DNA from: Shewanella marina JCM 15074 | GTDB lineage: Bacteria; Pseudomonadota; Gammaproteobacteria; Enterobacterales; Shewanellaceae | Assembly: GCF_000614975.1 (NCBI RefSeq) | Contig: NZ_BALM01000007.1 | Location: 1-64,000 of the forward strand | Reading direction: 5' to 3' | DNA length: 64,000 nucleotides | Shown here: in pieces, positions 12,080 through 24,569 of the stretch | How positions within the stretch are numbered: position 1 is the stretch's first letter | Layout of the letters: each line of letters begins with the position of its first letter | The notes under the pieces: generated by a model | What the model saw: only the letters and a program-made list of their open reading frames with translations | Database searches by the model: none | What the model was told of the DNA's origin: nothing | Made by a program: the position numbers and the translations under genes

Positions 12080-13383
12080 ATGAAGTTTCCCGGCCAGCGC
12101 AAATCTAAGCATTATTTTCCCGTCAAAAATCGTGATCCGCTTTTAGCTCAACTCACGCAACAACCTAAGCCTTTCTCGACTTATGTTTGTGGTATTGACC
12201 AAACCTTAGTGGATATTGAAGCTAAAGTTGAAGATGAATTATTGGCTCGCTATGGCTTACCAAAGGGTAACTCAACCTTGATCAATGATGAGCAAGCCCA
12301 TGCTCTATATCAAGAGTTAAAAGATAATGAGATGATCAGTGATGAATTCGCTGGTGGTACCATTGGTAATACCGTTCATAACTATTCGATTTTAGCTGAT
12401 GACCGCTCAGTATTATTCGGTGTGATGAGCAAAAGTGTTGAAGTGGGTAGCTATGCATATCGCTATTTATGCCATACCTCATCAAAAGTAGATCTTAACT
12501 ACTTACAACCCGTGCAAGGCCCTATTGGTCGTTGTTTCACTTTGATTTCAGAGTGTGGTGAGCGTACTTTTGCTATTAGTAAAGGCTCAATGGATAAATT
12601 AACGCCTGATCATATTGATAAAGATGTGATTCAGGCGGCTCAGCGTTGGTTTTAACCGCTTATTTAATGCGTGCAAGTGGTGGTGATCAAATCACTGAAG
12701 CAGCAATGAAAGCGATTGAGTATGCCAAAGAAGCGGAAGTACCCGTAGTATTAACATTAGGGACTCGTTTCTTAATCGAAGAAGATCCAGAGTGGTGGCA
12801 AAACTTTATCACCGAGCATGTGACTATTCTAGCCATGAACGAAGATGAAGGCGCGGCGTTAACAGGCCACAATGACCCATTATTAGCCAGTGAAGTTGCC
12901 CTTGAGTGGTGTGATATGGTGTTGACCACGGCAGGTCCAATTGGTCTATATACTGCGGGTTATACTGATGAGTCGCTAAAGCGTGAAACAGTACACACTT
13001 TGCTACCGGGTGCTATTCCAGAATTTAATCGTTATGAGTTCTCTCGTCCAACGCTTAAAATTGATTGTGAAAACCCGTTAAAGGTTTATGCGCATATTTC
13101 ACCTTATATGGGTGGCCCAGAGAAGATCCGTAATACTAATGGTGCGGGTGACGGTGCGTTGTCGGCACTATTACATGATCTTGCGGCAAATACTTACCAT
13201 AAGACCAATGTTCCTGGTTCAAGTAAGCATAAGCGTGATGGTTTATGTTATTCATCTTTCTCACAAATCTGTAAGTACGCTAACCGTGTTGCTTATGAAG
13301 TGTTGGCACAGCATAGTCCACGTTTATCACGTGGTTTACCTGAGCGCGAAGATAGCTTAGAAGAGTCATACTGGGGTCGTTAA
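12080..13383 (+). CDS. gsk: Inosine-guanosine kinase, frameshifted by one missing base
   Basis: When joined, the gene gives 434 residues, exactly the E. coli Gsk length. It phosphorylates inosine and guanosine in purine salvage and belongs to the PfkB sugar-kinase family (FAGGTIGNTVHNYS, TNGAGDGALSALL). ATG 12080 (MKFPGQRKSKHYFPV) is the family start, not ATG 12053. The first frame ends at 12653-12655 after DVIQAAQRWF, and the next frame opens at 12646 with LVLTAYLM. One base is missing near 12643-12645. Both halves are well conserved, so a sequencing error is more likely than decay. Confidence 0.9.
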
Positions 13384-13403
13384 TTCGTACTCACTAGATA
13401 AAT

Positions 13404-13429
13404 AAAAAGGCGTCCTCGGACGCCTTTTT
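13404..13429. terminator. Bidirectional terminator between gsk and the symporter gene
   Basis: A 12-bp stem aaaaaggcgtcc/ggacgccttttt with flanking A and T runs can serve both convergent genes. Confidence 0.9.
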
Positions 13430-13454
13430 GCTTTTAATTAGCTAGAGTGAGTGA

Positions 13455-14774
13455 TTAACTTTGTTCAGACTCACCCGCATGGACCTGTTTTTTAAAGCTG
13501 CCAGTCGTTTTGCCCGCTTGAGTATTATTAAAGATTTCTTCATTAAACTCATTTTCTGATTTAGCAATAATAACGGTTGCAACAGAATCTCCTGTAACGT
13601 TTACCGCAGTACGCACCATATCGAGTAATCTATCTACGCCAATAATAAGTGCAATACCTTCTACTGGTAAGCCTACTTGGTTCAATACCATTGCTAGCAT
13701 AATCAGACCAACACCCGGTACACCCGCGGTGCCAATTGACGCTAATGTCGCGGTAACAACGACCATGGCATAGTCAGTAATCGTTAATTCAATACCAAAC
13801 ACTTGCGCAATAAAGACCGTCGCGACGCCCTGCATAATCGCGGTGCCATCCATATTGATGGTTGCACCTAAAGGCAAGGTAAATGAAGCAATCTTATTAT
13901 CTGCGCCTAAACGGTGCTCAGCGGTTTCAATAGTAACCGGTAAGGTAGCGTTAGAGCTTGCGGTACTAAAGGCGAACAGCTGTACGTCACGCATCTTACG
14001 GATAAAGGTGAAAGGACTTAAGCCTGTAAATAGCTTAAGTAGGACTGGATAGACCACAAACCCGTGGATTAATAATACAAAGAAGACTAAGAAGAAGTAT
14101 TTAACCACACTGCCAAATGTTTCTAAGCCTAAGGTCAGTGCCAATTTCGCCATTAATGCAAATACACCATATGGTGCCAACTGCATAATTAAGGTGACTA
14201 CACGCATAATGACTTCATTCAAGTCATTAAATAGTGCCGCAATGCGCTTACCTCGTTCTCCGATATGAGCAATAGCAAAACCAAAAATAACTGCAAAAAT
14301 AATGATTTGCAGCATATTGCCTTCACTCATCGCATGCAGAGGGTTAGTCGGCACAATATTGATTAATATACTCGATAAACTTGGTGCAGCAGTGGCATTA
14401 AAGGTTAAGTTTTCAGCTGCAAGAGATGCATTGCCGGGATGGACTAATATAGCCATTGTGATAGCAACAATTAATGCTATTGCAGTTGTAAATAAGTAAA
14501 AAGCGAGTGTTTTACCACCGAGTCGACCAAGCTTAGAAGGCTCACTCAAAGAACAAGTACCACAAACTAATGAAACAAATACCAGTGGTACAACTAACAT
14601 TTTCAAACTGTTGATAAATATTGTACCAACAACGTGTAAAAATCCCTCTGTAATGTAGTCTTTAATAAATAAGCTGTCTGGAAAAATGTTGCGCAGTAAG
14701 AGTCCGAAAATTACACCGAGCAACATACCAAGCAGTATCTTACTGGTTAAGCCCATCTTTAAATTAGGGGTCAT
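13455..14774 (-). CDS. Dicarboxylate/amino acid:cation symporter (DAACS, SLC1-like)
   Basis: 439 residues. It is an inner-membrane, Na+- or H+-coupled transporter. It has about eight membrane helices, the FSTASSNATLPVTIE hairpin (about 265) and the NMDGTAIMQG motif (about 305), both hallmarks of the family. LDMVRTAVNVTGDSVAT (about 385) holds the substrate-binding Asp and Asn; an Arg occurs in the DMVRT stretch, as in carriers of acidic substrates. Glutamate, aspartate or C4-dicarboxylates are likely, but which one cannot be read from the sequence. It lies convergent to gsk and is transcribed alone. Confidence 0.9.
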   Translation of the reverse strand: MTPNLKMGLTSKILLGMLLGVIFGLLLRNIFPDSLFIKDYITEGFLHVVGTIFINSLKMLVVPLVFVSLVCGTCSLSEPSKLGRLGGKTLAFYLFTTAIALIVAITMAILVHPGNASLAAENLTFNATAAPSLSSILINIVPTNPLHAMSEGNMLQIIIFAVIFGFAIAHIGERGKRIAALFNDLNEVIMRVVTLIMQLAPYGVFALMAKLALTLGLETFGSVVKYFFLVFFVLLIHGFVVYPVLLKLFTGLSPFTFIRKMRDVQLFAFSTASSNATLPVTIETAEHRLGADNKIASFTLPLGATINMDGTAIMQGVATVFIAQVFGIELTITDYAMVVVTATLASIGTAGVPGVGLIMLAMVLNQVGLPVEGIALIIGVDRLLDMVRTAVNVTGDSVATVIIAKSENEFNEEIFNNTQAGKTTGSFKKQVHAGESEQS

Positions 14775-14922
14775 TGATTATACTTCCTGTCTGATTTTTA
14801 TACTTTTATAAGTTTTTCACCGAACAGATTAGCAAGAAACATCCGTTGTGAAAATGATAAAATAAGTGAGCGTTATGATTTGGAAGGGTTAATTAAATGT
14901 ATGTTGGCGTGTGGGCCTAATG

Positions 14923-14971
14923 ATCCGCCTCCAATTTGTGTCTTTCATAACACTTGAATTGTGAGGCGGAT
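14923..14971 (-). terminator. Long hairpin downstream of astB
   Basis: Arms atccgcctc (14923-14931) and gaggcggat (14963-14971) with further internal pairing (aatt, gtgt/acac) form a strong structure 24 bases past the astB stop. No clear T run is seen on the minus strand. Confidence 0.6.
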
Positions 14972-14994
14972 TAAGTGGTGTAACTGACTATGGC

Positions 14995-16332
14995 TTAGTT
15001 ACGCTGGAATGAATATACACTGCCTAATTTTAGTAGTTGAGTTAGCTCATCAAGTGCTGTTTGTGATTCGATTAATAATGATTCATCAACTAAATCATCA
15101 ATATCAAGTCGATCACGGTAGTGTTTATCAATCCAATTATTGAGGTGTGCGAATAAAGTGTCGTTAAGAATAGTTGCCTGATTAACCGCAGCCAATTCGG
15201 TATCATTTAATGCGACTCGTAGTCGTAAACAAGCTGGGCCACCACCATTTTGCATGCTTTGTTTAACATCAACAAAATGAACCTTGCTAATTGGATTATT
15301 CAGTTGCACTAACTGATCAAGATACTGTGAAACCGCTTGGTTCTCTTGACAATTTGTTGGTGCAATAATGATCATCTCACCAGAAGGTAAATTGACTAAT
15401 TGGGTATTAAATAGATAACTATTAATGGCATCTTGAACACTTACGTTTGCTGTTGGCACTTCGATTGGATAAAAATCACCATCAAACTTTTGCTGTATTT
15501 TGGCAATAACCTCAGCGTTATCAATAAATGCTTGTTGGTGATAAAACAAGACATTTTTATTGCCCACTGCAATCACATCATTATGAAATACACCTTGGTC
15601 TATAAGGTCTGGGTTTTGCTGGATAAATAACGTGTTGTCATCATCCAATTGATGCAATCGTGCCACCGCTTTTGATGCTTCGAGGGTTTGCCTTGCTGGA
15701 AATTTTTTAGGTTGTGGTCTATCAGACGGTTTAGCTTCTCTGCCGTAGACAAATAACTCTAAGCCGGCATGACCATATTCTTGACATAAACGGGTATGGT
15801 TAGCAGCTCCTTCATCACCAAATGTAGGATGAGCGGGCAGGGCATCATGATGGCAAAAATAGCGTTTATCATTAAAGGTTGCGCGTAATATTGCGCTGGT
15901 TGTTGGATGCTCAATACTGCGGTGAAATTTTTCAATTAAATTGGCTGCCGTAAAATGAACTTTACCGTCGTGAGTATCGGCACTTGGTGAAACGGTTGCG
16001 GCGTTAGCTGTCCACATACTGGAGGCACTGCAGCATGCTTGTAATAATTGAGGGGCTTGCGCTGCGGCTTGTTTTAATACTTCAGCATTCGTACCACCAA
16101 AACCAAGCATTCTGAGGGTATTGATATCGGGCCTTGATTGCGGTGCTAAAATGCCCTGTGCAAGCCCTAAATCAGCGAGGGTTTTCGCTTTGAGTAATCC
16201 TTGTTTAGCCGCAGCTTTGGGATTTGATGTTAACGCTGCACTATTGGCTGATGCTACATTACCATAAGAGAGCCCTGCGTAATTGTGCGTCGGCCCAACA
16301 AGTCCATCGAAATTAGCTTCAAAGTGCTTCAT
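14995..16332 (-). CDS. astB: N-succinylarginine dihydrolase
   Basis: 445 residues (E. coli 447). AstB hydrolyses N2-succinylarginine to succinylornithine, CO2 and two ammonia in the arginine succinyltransferase pathway. The N-terminal [34 protein letters not shown] (about 105-120) and the C-terminal [13 protein letters not shown] with the catalytic Cys are diagnostic. AGGA lies before the start. The other ast genes are not next to it here, so the pathway genes are scattered in this genome. It is divergent from topA. Confidence 0.96.
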   Translation of the reverse strand: MKHFEANFDGLVGPTHNYAGLSYGNVASANSAALTSNPKAAAKQGLLKAKTLADLGLAQGILAPQSRPDINTLRMLGFGGTNAEVLKQAAAQAPQLLQACCSASSMWTANAATVSPSADTHDGKVHFTAANLIEKFHRSIEHPTTSAILRATFNDKRYFCHHDALPAHPTFGDEGAANHTRLCQEYGHAGLELFVYGREAKPSDRPQPKKFPARQTLEASKAVARLHQLDDDNTLFIQQNPDLIDQGVFHNDVIAVGNKNVLFYHQQAFIDNAEVIAKIQQKFDGDFYPIEVPTANVSVQDAINSYLFNTQLVNLPSGEMIIIAPTNCQENQAVSQYLDQLVQLNNPISKVHFVDVKQSMQNGGGPACLRLRVALNDTELAAVNQATILNDTLFAHLNNWIDKHYRDRLDIDDLVDESLLIESQTALDELTQLLKLGSVYSFQRN

Positions 16333-16743
16333 TATTATTCCTTTTTCTTTTGGCTTTGATTTGCGTAACCTAGTCAGTATACGGATGCTAGTCAGGTTAT
16401 CAAGATGGTATTGTTATGTTGCTAAAATGATTTTATAAAGTTATTTTAACATCAGCATAAGCTGTGCCAAGTAGAGGTAAATGCAGCTGTTTTTTAGCTA
16501 AAAATGACTGGTTAATAAATTTTTATCTCTCAATAATTTGATTTTACACTTGCGAGAACGCTCAGTTTGGAATATTACTAAATAAAGAAAGTATCCCTAT
16601 CAAATGACTTTTATTTTAAGAATTGGTTAAAAAATGGCTCTCTAGCACACATAAAATAGGGATTAACTTGAAAGTGTCGAGACAACCATCTATATATGGA
16701 GCCAATTTTCACCTTTTTCGGATCTTGTGGCGCAAATCAAACT
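16333..16743. other. astB-topA divergent intergenic region
   Basis: About 410 A+T-rich bases hold the divergent start regions of astB and topA. The only element I can support is the topA promoter at 16668-16696. No open frame with a ribosome site was seen, and no clear ArgR box. Confidence 0.6.
16668..16696 (+). promoter_or_regulatory. Sigma-70 promoter of topA
   Basis: TTGAAA at 16668-16673, a 17-base spacer and TATATA at 16691-16696, about 48 bases before the topA start. The same bases show a CTTGAAA and a CCATCT, which resembles a sigma-32 site, but the spacing of 10 is too short for it. Confidence 0.65.
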
Positions 16744-19392
16744 ATGGGTAAATCACTAGTTATTGTCGAATCGCCGGCCAAAGCTAAGACTATTAATAAA
16801 TATCTTGGCAAAGAGTTTATTGTTAAATCGAGTGTGGGTCATATTCGTGATCTTCCAACTTCTTCAGCTTCTGATGGTAAGACTGTTACTAAAACAGCAG
16901 CAGAAGTCAGAAAAATGTCTCCTGAAGATAAAGCCGCTTACAAAAAGGTGAAAGATAAGCAGGCTTTAGTGAATCGTATGGGCGTTGACCCTGAACACGA
17001 CTGGAAAGCAAACTATCAAATCCTTCCTGGTAAAGAGAAGGTTGTGAAAGAATTGCAAGCATTAGCTGAAAATGCTGACACTATCTATCTCGCAACCGAT
17101 TTGGACCGCGAAGGGGAAGCCATTGCATGGCATTTACAACAAGTGATTGGTGGTGACGATAGTCGCTATCAGCGTGTTGTATTTAACGAAATTACCAAAA
17201 CGGCAATTCAAGACGCATTTAGTCAACCGTCAACACTGAACACCAATATGGTGAATGCACAGCAAGCTCGTCGATTTTTAGATCGTGTGGTGGGCTTTAT
17301 GGTGTCACCATTATTGTGGAAAAAAGTGGCGCGAGGGTTGTCTGCTGGTCGTGTTCAGTCTGTAGCGACTCGGTTAGTCGTTGAGCGTGAAGGTGAAATT
17401 AAGGCGTTTGTACCAGAAGAGTTCTGGGACGTTAACGCTAAACTTCATACCGATGCTAATGAAGCCTTGATCATGGAAGTGGTTAAGTTCAAAGGTGAGT
17501 CGTTTAAGCCGCTAAATGAGCAACAAGCTCAAGTGGCTGTGCAAGCGTTGACATCGGCAAGTTACAGTGTTCTAGCACGTGAAGACCGTGCGACATCAAG
17601 TAAGCCATCAGCCCCTTATATTACCTCAACCTTGCAACAGGCTGCGAGTACCCGTCTAGGTTTTGGTGTTAAGAAAACCATGATGATGGCGCAGCGTTTA
17701 TATGAAGCGGGTCATATTACCTATATGCGTACCGACTCAACTAACTTGAGCCAAGAGGCACTTGATAGTGTACGTGAGATGATTGGTAGTGAGTTTGGTG
17801 AGAAGTATTTACCTAAGGATCCAATCCGTTACGGTAGTAAAGAGGGCGCGCAAGAGGCGCACGAAGCGATTCGTCCATCAAATGTTGCTGTGACTTCTGC
17901 TTCACTTTCAGATATGGAACGTGATGCGCAGCGTTTATATGAATTAATCTGGCGTCAATTTGTGTCGTGTCAGATGACACCTGCAAAATATGATGCAACT
18001 AAATTAACGGTTGCTGCTGCGGGCTACGAATTACGCGCAACAGGCCGTACTTTGCGTTTTGATGGTTGGACACGTGTACAGCCGCAAATGCAAAAGAAAA
18101 ATGATGAGCAAGCGACACTACCTCATGTAGAGCAGGGTCAAGTGCTGAACTTGGATGAAATCTTGCCGAAACAACACTTTACTAAGCCGCCAGCTCGTTT
18201 TAGCGAAGCGTCATTAGTTAAAGAGTTAGAAAAGCGTGGTATTGGTCGTCCTTCAACTTATGCGACTATTATTTCAACCATTCAAGATCGTGGTTATGTG
18301 AGAGTTGAAAACCGTCGATTCTATGCCGAAAAAATGGGTGAAATCGTCAGTGAACGCTTAGTTGAAAGCTTTAAAGAGTTAATGAGCTATGACTTTACTG
18401 CGGGCATGGAACAGACATTAGATGATGTTGCTCACGGTGAGTTAAGCTGGAAAAAAGTGTTAGATGGCTTCTATGGCGATTTAACTCAGCAGTTAGCGAC
18501 TGCAGACTTAGCACCTGAAGAAGGTGGTATGCGTCCTAATGAGATGGTGCTAACCGATATCCCATGCCCAACCTGTGGTCGTCAAATGGGTATCCGTACC
18601 GGTACAACCGGGGTATTCCTTGGTTGTTCGGGTTATGCTCTGCCGCCAAAAGAGCGCTGCAAAACAACGATGAACCTAACGCCGGGTGAAGAGGCGATTA
18701 GCGATTCGGACGAAGATGCTGAAACTCAAGCACTACGTGCGATGAATCGTTGTAACATTTGTGGTACAGCGATGGATAGCTACCTCATCGATGAAACGCG
18801 TAAATTGCATGTTTGTGGTAATAACCCAACATGTGAGGGTTATCAAGTCGAATTAGGTGCATTCAAAATTAAAGGCTATGAAGGTCCATTAATTGAGTGT
18901 GATCGTTGTGGCAACGATATGGAGCTTAAGAACGGTCGTTTTGGCAAGTACTTTGGTTGTACTAATAGTGAGTGTAAAAATACCCGTAAGTTGCTTAAAA
19001 ATGGTGAAGTAGCGCCTCCAAAAGAGGATCCTATTTATCTACCAGATCTTAAGTGTACCAAGTCTGATGCACATTTCGTATTGCGTGATGGCGCAGCGGG
19101 TATCTTCTTAGCCGCAAGTACTTTCCCTAAGTCTCGTGAAACGCGTGCACCGTTAATTGAAGAGTTAGTGAAGTACCGTGAGCTATTATGGCCTAAGTAT
19201 GCGTTTTTAGCCGATGCGCCAGTGGTTGATAGTGAAGGCAACAAGACTGTAGTGAAGTTTAGCCGTAAAACGAAAGAGCAATATGTTGCGAGTGAAGTTG
19301 ACGGTAAAGCCACCGGTTGGGTCGCTAAACATATTGGCGGCAAGTGGGTTGCTGAAGAAACCAAAAAGCGTAAAGCTAAAAAAGAAGATTAA
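16744..19392 (+). CDS. topA: DNA topoisomerase I
   Basis: 882 residues. The type IA enzyme relaxes negative supercoils. It begins [24 protein letters not shown] 16744 is chosen because the extra 16 residues from 16696 are not part of the family. The TOPRIM domain shows [16 protein letters not shown], and the catalytic Tyr is in [12 protein letters not shown] (about 335). The C-terminus has three four-cysteine zinc ribbons (CPTC, CNIC, CDRC starts) and a basic tail. The site just before the start has only a weak SD. In related bacteria cysB follows topA; here a cassette and another gene intervene. Confidence 0.97.
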   Translation: MGKSLVIVESPAKAKTINKYLGKEFIVKSSVGHIRDLPTSSASDGKTVTKTAAEVRKMSPEDKAAYKKVKDKQALVNRMGVDPEHDWKANYQILPGKEKVVKELQALAENADTIYLATDLDREGEAIAWHLQQVIGGDDSRYQRVVFNEITKTAIQDAFSQPSTLNTNMVNAQQARRFLDRVVGFMVSPLLWKKVARGLSAGRVQSVATRLVVEREGEIKAFVPEEFWDVNAKLHTDANEALIMEVVKFKGESFKPLNEQQAQVAVQALTSASYSVLAREDRATSSKPSAPYITSTLQQAASTRLGFGVKKTMMMAQRLYEAGHITYMRTDSTNLSQEALDSVREMIGSEFGEKYLPKDPIRYGSKEGAQEAHEAIRPSNVAVTSASLSDMERDAQRLYELIWRQFVSCQMTPAKYDATKLTVAAAGYELRATGRTLRFDGWTRVQPQMQKKNDEQATLPHVEQGQVLNLDEILPKQHFTKPPARFSEASLVKELEKRGIGRPSTYATIISTIQDRGYVRVENRRFYAEKMGEIVSERLVESFKELMSYDFTAGMEQTLDDVAHGELSWKKVLDGFYGDLTQQLATADLAPEEGGMRPNEMVLTDIPCPTCGRQMGIRTGTTGVFLGCSGYALPPKERCKTTMNLTPGEEAISDSDEDAETQALRAMNRCNICGTAMDSYLIDETRKLHVCGNNPTCEGYQVELGAFKIKGYEGPLIECDRCGNDMELKNGRFGKYFGCTNSECKNTRKLLKNGEVAPPKEDPIYLPDLKCTKSDAHFVLRDGAAGIFLAASTFPKSRETRAPLIEELVKYRELLWPKYAFLADAPVVDSEGNKTVVKFSRKTKEQYVASEVDGKATGWVAKHIGGKWVAEETKKRKAKKED

Positions 19393-19412
19393 CGCCTAAG
19401 CGTATTATGAAA

Positions 19413-19438
19413 GCCAGTCATTGATGACTGGCTTTTTT
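19413..19438 (+). terminator. Rho-independent terminator after topA
   Basis: An 8-bp stem gccagtca/tgactggc with loop ttga and six T lies 20 bases after the topA stop. Confidence 0.92.
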
Positions 19439-19792
19439 GTTTTAATCACCACGTTGTCTTCACAAGCATTGTACATTAAATAGTTATAATCATCATTGTG
19501 ACTGTTCAGCATTGTTTGGGTGTAATAAGGGAAGTTATTTAGCGTTAATAACGACTAAGTGGTTGTTTAAAAGCATCTATATTTAGTAGTTAAATTGCAC
19601 TACATCACAAATATGCAAATTCCGACTATCACTATCAGCAGAGTCAGTGAAATTGCTGGAAAACATTTCATAAGGCATTGAGCAAACAGGCATTTTAAGA
19701 TACTTTACTCGTATAAAATAAACTTGGCTGTCTGTTCTTATTCGGAATTCAGCCTAATATACTGTTATGCCAAAGGAGAATTATAGGGAGTA
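19439..19792. other. Intergenic region upstream of the HEPN gene
   Basis: About 350 bases without a supported gene. One end of the inserted cassette must lie here if the attC reading is right. A GTTAAAT at about 19590, which fits the GTTRRRY core, is one candidate edge, but this is a weak match. Confidence 0.45.
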
Positions 19793-20607
19793 ATGACAAA
19801 ACTTACATTCTGATTAATGGTATTTCTCTAAAAGAGAGTCTTTTACTAACAGATAATGTTGAATTACAGCCAGCAGACACATCTCATTTAGATTTCTCTA
19901 CCGCAATAAAAACGTGTACATCTCCAGATGATATTGCAGTCGTAGCTGCTTTTATTCCTCGAATTACAGCTCAGCTAAAGATTACTGCAACCACGAAAAA
20001 AGAGTTAACTGTCACAGCTTGGAATAGCTCATGGGATTCACTTTTACTTAGTTCAATATTTCAAACTGAAGTTGGATTCAATTTGCAGTCTGATACTTCC
20101 GCCAATGAAATATCAGAGGAGAGCAAGCTAAGAGCGACTAATTTACATATGCATGGTTTAACTGAAAATTCAGCATATGCTCTAACAATCAATGATATTG
20201 AATGGATTACAGCTCACTTTAATGATGCTAGACAACTTCTTGAAGAAGATCGCTTCCAAACAGCAGTACATTGTTTGGCTTCTTACAGGTGGCATTCAAT
20301 GCCAAGAGTTAAATTAGCGGTTTTGTGGGCTGGTATAGAGGGGATGTTTGGTGCAAGTTCTGAGATCCGTTTCAGAATAAGCCTTTATATTGCAAGGTTT
20401 CTTCATGCATCTGACTCGGGTGCAAGAAAAGAACTATTTGATTCTGTTAAAAAGCTATATAACTCTCGGTCAAAAGCAGTTCATGGCGCAAAAATTAAAG
20501 GCGATCTAAATGTGGCAGTTGAAGAGTCTGCTGAGATACTACGCAATTTAATTAAGCAATGTGCAATCAATAAATCATTACCGAATGAAGATGAACTTGT
20601 ACCATAA
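19793..20607 (+). CDS. HEPN-domain protein in an integron cassette, one-base deletion near the start
   Basis: The frame is open from about 19717 to the stop at 20605-20607 but has no ATG in its first part. ATG 19793, after AGGGAG, is one base out of frame. Adding one A to the AAAA run at 19798-19801 gives MTKTYILINGISLKESLLL and a 271-residue protein. The C-terminal half (about 110-260) looks like an ApeA-like HEPN domain, with R and H in NSRSKAVHG fitting the R-x4-6-H ribonuclease motif. The N-terminal domain is not recognised. HEPN proteins are often toxins or phage-defence RNases; that role is an inference here. An attC site follows directly. Confidence 0.7.
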
Positions 20608-20613
20608 GCAATG

Positions 20614-20712
20614 GCATAACAAGGCGCTGCAACCGACGGCCAAAACTGTCATTTGTGTTGCAAAAGCCTCAAAAAACTCCATTTTTGTCAGCGGCTGAGC
20701 GCGGCGTTAGCG
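20614..20712 (+). repeat. Integron attC recombination site
   Basis: It starts gcataacaaggcgctgcaac and ends gcggctgagcgcggcgttag plus cg. The two ends are imperfect inverted complements (TAACAAGGCGCT against AGCGCGGCGTTA) with the GTTAG core at 20706-20710. The central part is variable, as in attC sites. It begins seven bases after the HEPN stop, the normal place for a cassette. No integrase gene or second attC is in the window. Confidence 0.82.
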
Positions 20713-20780
20713 GCACAAGTATAGAACGGAGAAAATTTGAAACTTAAATGTACCACTACAGTCCCGACTAGATCTGACTG

Positions 20781-21560
20781 CTACCACTTCTGTTTCGGCT
20801 CAAATAAGCGTTCTATTTCCGGATTTATTTGTTTGGCATTTTGCTGGGCTTCAATATGTAATTGAGCTTCTGCCTTAATTTCTAATAGCATTTGTTTAAT
20901 TTGGCTTGCTTTACGTTGTAGGGCGATGTCTCGCGCATTTATTTTAGTTAGACGTGCAATATTGGCTTTTGCTTTGGTGAGTAATTGAATCGCTGAGTCA
21001 TAGCGCAAAGATTGATAGGCTTCTTGAGCTTGAAAAAGTAATGACTCAATTTTGATATGAATTATCAGTTGTTCAAAACGATTGTTTTCTCTATTAAAAG
21101 TTGCAGGCTCTATTTTGCCTTTGGTGTATTCATCTCTAACGATAATATTTAAACAGGATAGAGCTTGGATTAACTGGCGGAATTGTTTTTCATTATTAGG
21201 TTGTTTAAATTGCGATAATGATGGGCTGTGATGATGTCGACTCGCAAGTGACGTGATACGAGTGTTAATATCATCTAATGCTTGTTTGTAATTATTCTTT
21301 TGTGGTTGCTTACTCAGTGGTATTGCGTGTAAATAGGCTGTTTGTAGACGAGTGTAAAGTATATTGATGACGGCATCGCTTAAAAGTAGCTCTGTTGAAT
21401 AAGCCAGTATCGTTTGGGTTTCATCAATAATAGCGCGTTGCTGCGCCAATGCTTGACGGCGCTGGCGATCAATTTTTAGTTGTTGTTGTTGGATATGATT
21501 AATGACAATAGCGATAGTAATCAAACAGCCAACAAATATTAAGATAACGCTGTAATCCAT
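20781..21560 (-). CDS. Membrane-anchored helical protein, unknown
   Basis: 259 residues. An N-terminal hydrophobic segment (residues 4-23) without a cleavage site is followed by a long Gln-, Arg- and Lys-rich helical region, so it is probably a bitopic inner-membrane protein with a cytoplasmic coiled coil. A TPR-like stretch (LLFQAQEAYQSLRYDSAIQLLTKAK, about 172-196) occurs in the second half; only residue patterns, not function, can be read. I do not recognise the family. It is divergent from cysB and was probably next to topA before the cassette came in. Confidence 0.65.
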   Translation of the reverse strand: MDYSVILIFVGCLITIAIVINHIQQQQLKIDRQRRQALAQQRAIIDETQTILAYSTELLLSDAVINILYTRLQTAYLHAIPLSKQPQKNNYKQALDDINTRITSLASRHHHSPSLSQFKQPNNEKQFRQLIQALSCLNIIVRDEYTKGKIEPATFNRENNRFEQLIIHIKIESLLFQAQEAYQSLRYDSAIQLLTKAKANIARLTKINARDIALQRKASQIKQMLLEIKAEAQLHIEAQQNAKQINPEIERLFEPKQKW

Positions 21561-21721
21561 AGTAAATCCTTTTACAATTTGTCTAATCGTATCTTATGTA
21601 TGTAACAGTAAGCAAAGTAAAAATAGTCAATTTGTAATAACTAATATCTTTTTGTTAGGTTGTTTCGTATATTTCTAATTGATTAAATTATTGCTTTCGC
21701 TTATAACTATTAATTATATAA

Positions 21722-22732
<1,011 letters not shown>

Positions 22733-22767
22733 TGGCGTGATGACATTTCCAAGTTGAATTTGATCAT

Positions 22768-22806
22768 AAAAAATGCCCCAAGGCTTTATAACCTTGGGGC
22801 ATTTTT
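22768..22806. terminator. Bidirectional terminator between cysB and sdaA
   Basis: A long stem, aaaaatgccccaagg against ccttggggcattttt, lies between the two convergent genes with A and T runs on both sides. Confidence 0.93.
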
Positions 22807-22821
22807 ATTGTTAAGTGCTCA

Positions 22822-24198
22822 TTAACATTCGACGATATTTACCGCTAATCCGCCTTTAGCGGTTTCTTTATATTTACTGCGCATATCTTTACCCGTGTCC
22901 ATCATCGTTTTAATGACTTTGTCGAGCGACACTTTATGGCAGCCATCGCCTCTTAATGCCATTCTGGAGGCGTTAATTGCTTTTACTGCGCCCATAGCAT
23001 TACGTTCAATACAAGGTACTTGTACTAAGCCTCCCACAGGGTCACAAGTGAGGCCTAGATTATGCTCCATACCAATTTCTGCTGCGTTTTCTACATGACC
23101 AATGGTACCGCCCATAATTTCGGTTAACGCGCCTGCCGCCATCGAGCAAGCCACGCCAACTTCGCCTTGGCATCCGACTTCTGCCCCTGAAATTGAAGCG
23201 TTCTTTTTATAGAGGATACCGATAGCCGCAGCCGTTAATAGATAGCGGCTACAAATATTTCTATCGACAGGTTGGACGAACATATCGTAATAACAAAGTA
23301 CCGCAGGAATAATACCAGCTGCGCCATTCGTTGGTGCCGTAACGACTCGATCGCCTGCTGCATTTTGCTCATTGACTGATAATGCAAATAGATCAATCCA
23401 GTCCATTGCATTGAGTGGATCAACGTTATTACGTCCATCGGCTTGAAGACGGTGATACAGAGCGGGTGCCCTGCGTCTTAATTTTAGACCGCCGGGTAGA
23501 ATACCTTCTTTGCTATAGCCTTTTTCAACACAATTTTTCATTGTTTGCCAGATATGCCAAAGCTGCTCTGTGATCTGCTCTCGATTGGCAAGGCTAAGCT
23601 CATTTTGCATCATCAATGAAGAGATACTTAACCCATTATCACGACAAAGCTGCAGTAATTCGTTGGCGGAGTTAAATTCATTGGGTGCGGCTTCAATCAC
23701 TGGCGCAGGCGATGCATCTTTTTGGCTTATTTCATCTTCATCTAAGATAAAACCGCCACCGACAGAAAAGTAGGTGCGTTGGTAAACTAGCTTATTATTG
23801 TGGTAAGCATATAACGTCATTGCGTTTGCATGTTGGGGGAGGCTTTTACGACGGTGGTAAGTGATGCCATCTGCTCGGCTGAATTTTACGCTTTTACCAT
23901 TAGCAAGTGTTAGCGTTTGTGTCTGTTCAACCTGTTTTAATATGTCGTCAATGGTATCTGTATCAACAGTTTCAGGGGCTTCACTCATCAATCCTAAAAT
24001 GACTGCTTTACCCGTCCCGTGGCCTTTACCCGTTTGCCCTAACGAGCCAAAGAGTTCAGCACGTAACTCATCAATATCATTAAAATCATCTCGAGATTTA
24101 ATATCTTCAATAAACTGATTACCTGCTTTCATTGGCCCAACGGTGTGGGAACTTGATGGGCCGATACCGACTTTGAATATATCAAAAACACTAATCAT
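22822..24198 (-). CDS. sdaA: L-serine ammonia-lyase (iron-sulfur type)
   Basis: 458 residues (E. coli SdaA 454). It converts L-serine to pyruvate and ammonia and uses a 4Fe-4S cluster. It starts [23 protein letters not shown], the SdaA beta-domain motif, and carries [18 protein letters not shown] loops. The cluster cysteines lie in the C-terminal alpha domain ([14 protein letters not shown] and [17 protein letters not shown]). One fused chain, as in SdaA and SdaB. SdaA and SdaB are hard to separate by sequence alone. The gene is transcribed alone. Confidence 0.94.
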   Translation of the reverse strand: MISVFDIFKVGIGPSSSHTVGPMKAGNQFIEDIKSRDDFNDIDELRAELFGSLGQTGKGHGTGKAVILGLMSEAPETVDTDTIDDILKQVEQTQTLTLANGKSVKFSRADGITYHRRKSLPQHANAMTLYAYHNNKLVYQRTYFSVGGGFILDEDEISQKDASPAPVIEAAPNEFNSANELLQLCRDNGLSISSLMMQNELSLANREQITEQLWHIWQTMKNCVEKGYSKEGILPGGLKLRRRAPALYHRLQADGRNNVDPLNAMDWIDLFALSVNEQNAAGDRVVTAPTNGAAGIIPAVLCYYDMFVQPVDRNICSRYLLTAAAIGILYKKNASISGAEVGCQGEVGVACSMAAGALTEIMGGTIGHVENAAEIGMEHNLGLTCDPVGGLVQVPCIERNAMGAVKAINASRMALRGDGCHKVSLDKVIKTMMDTGKDMRSKYKETAKGGLAVNIVEC

Positions 24199-24569
24199 TA
24201 CACTTATTCCTTGTCAGATGACAAAAGTTAATTATAGAGGACTCATTAATAATCATCTATCACACCACCTAATGGATGTGATTATTTAACCTGCTACGCT
24301 ATAAACAGCGTTAATTGCGACTTAGTTGTTCAATGAACATTTGGCGCGATCTTAACTCCGTATTGTGTATCAGATTATACTGTTATAAATTTATCTATTT
24401 CGTTGTTTATAAAGTATTTAAGCACATTACTATCACACATTTATAGCCAAAGTACACATGAGTTTTTTTAACGCAAATGGCTAATTTCATGAGTTTTTGT
24501 ATGCTGATTAGGTGAATTAAGTTAAGGTGCTTTACATAATTGATGTTGATAGCGTTTTCAGAGGATTTT
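24199..24569. other. sdaA-nagZ divergent intergenic region
   Basis: About 370 A+T-rich bases. An inverted repeat, ATCACA and TGTGAT with 12 bases between, occurs at about 24259-24283 and could bind a regulator of sdaA. No gene was seen. Confidence 0.45.

Noticed and set aside
12640..12660. Programmed frameshift in gsk
   Set aside because: No slippery heptamer or downstream stem fits at the break, and E. coli gsk is a plain gene. A missing base explains it better.
16667..16691. Sigma-32 promoter for topA
   Set aside because: CTTGAAA and CCATCT are present, but the spacer is 10 bases instead of 13-14. The same stretch reads well as a sigma-70 promoter.
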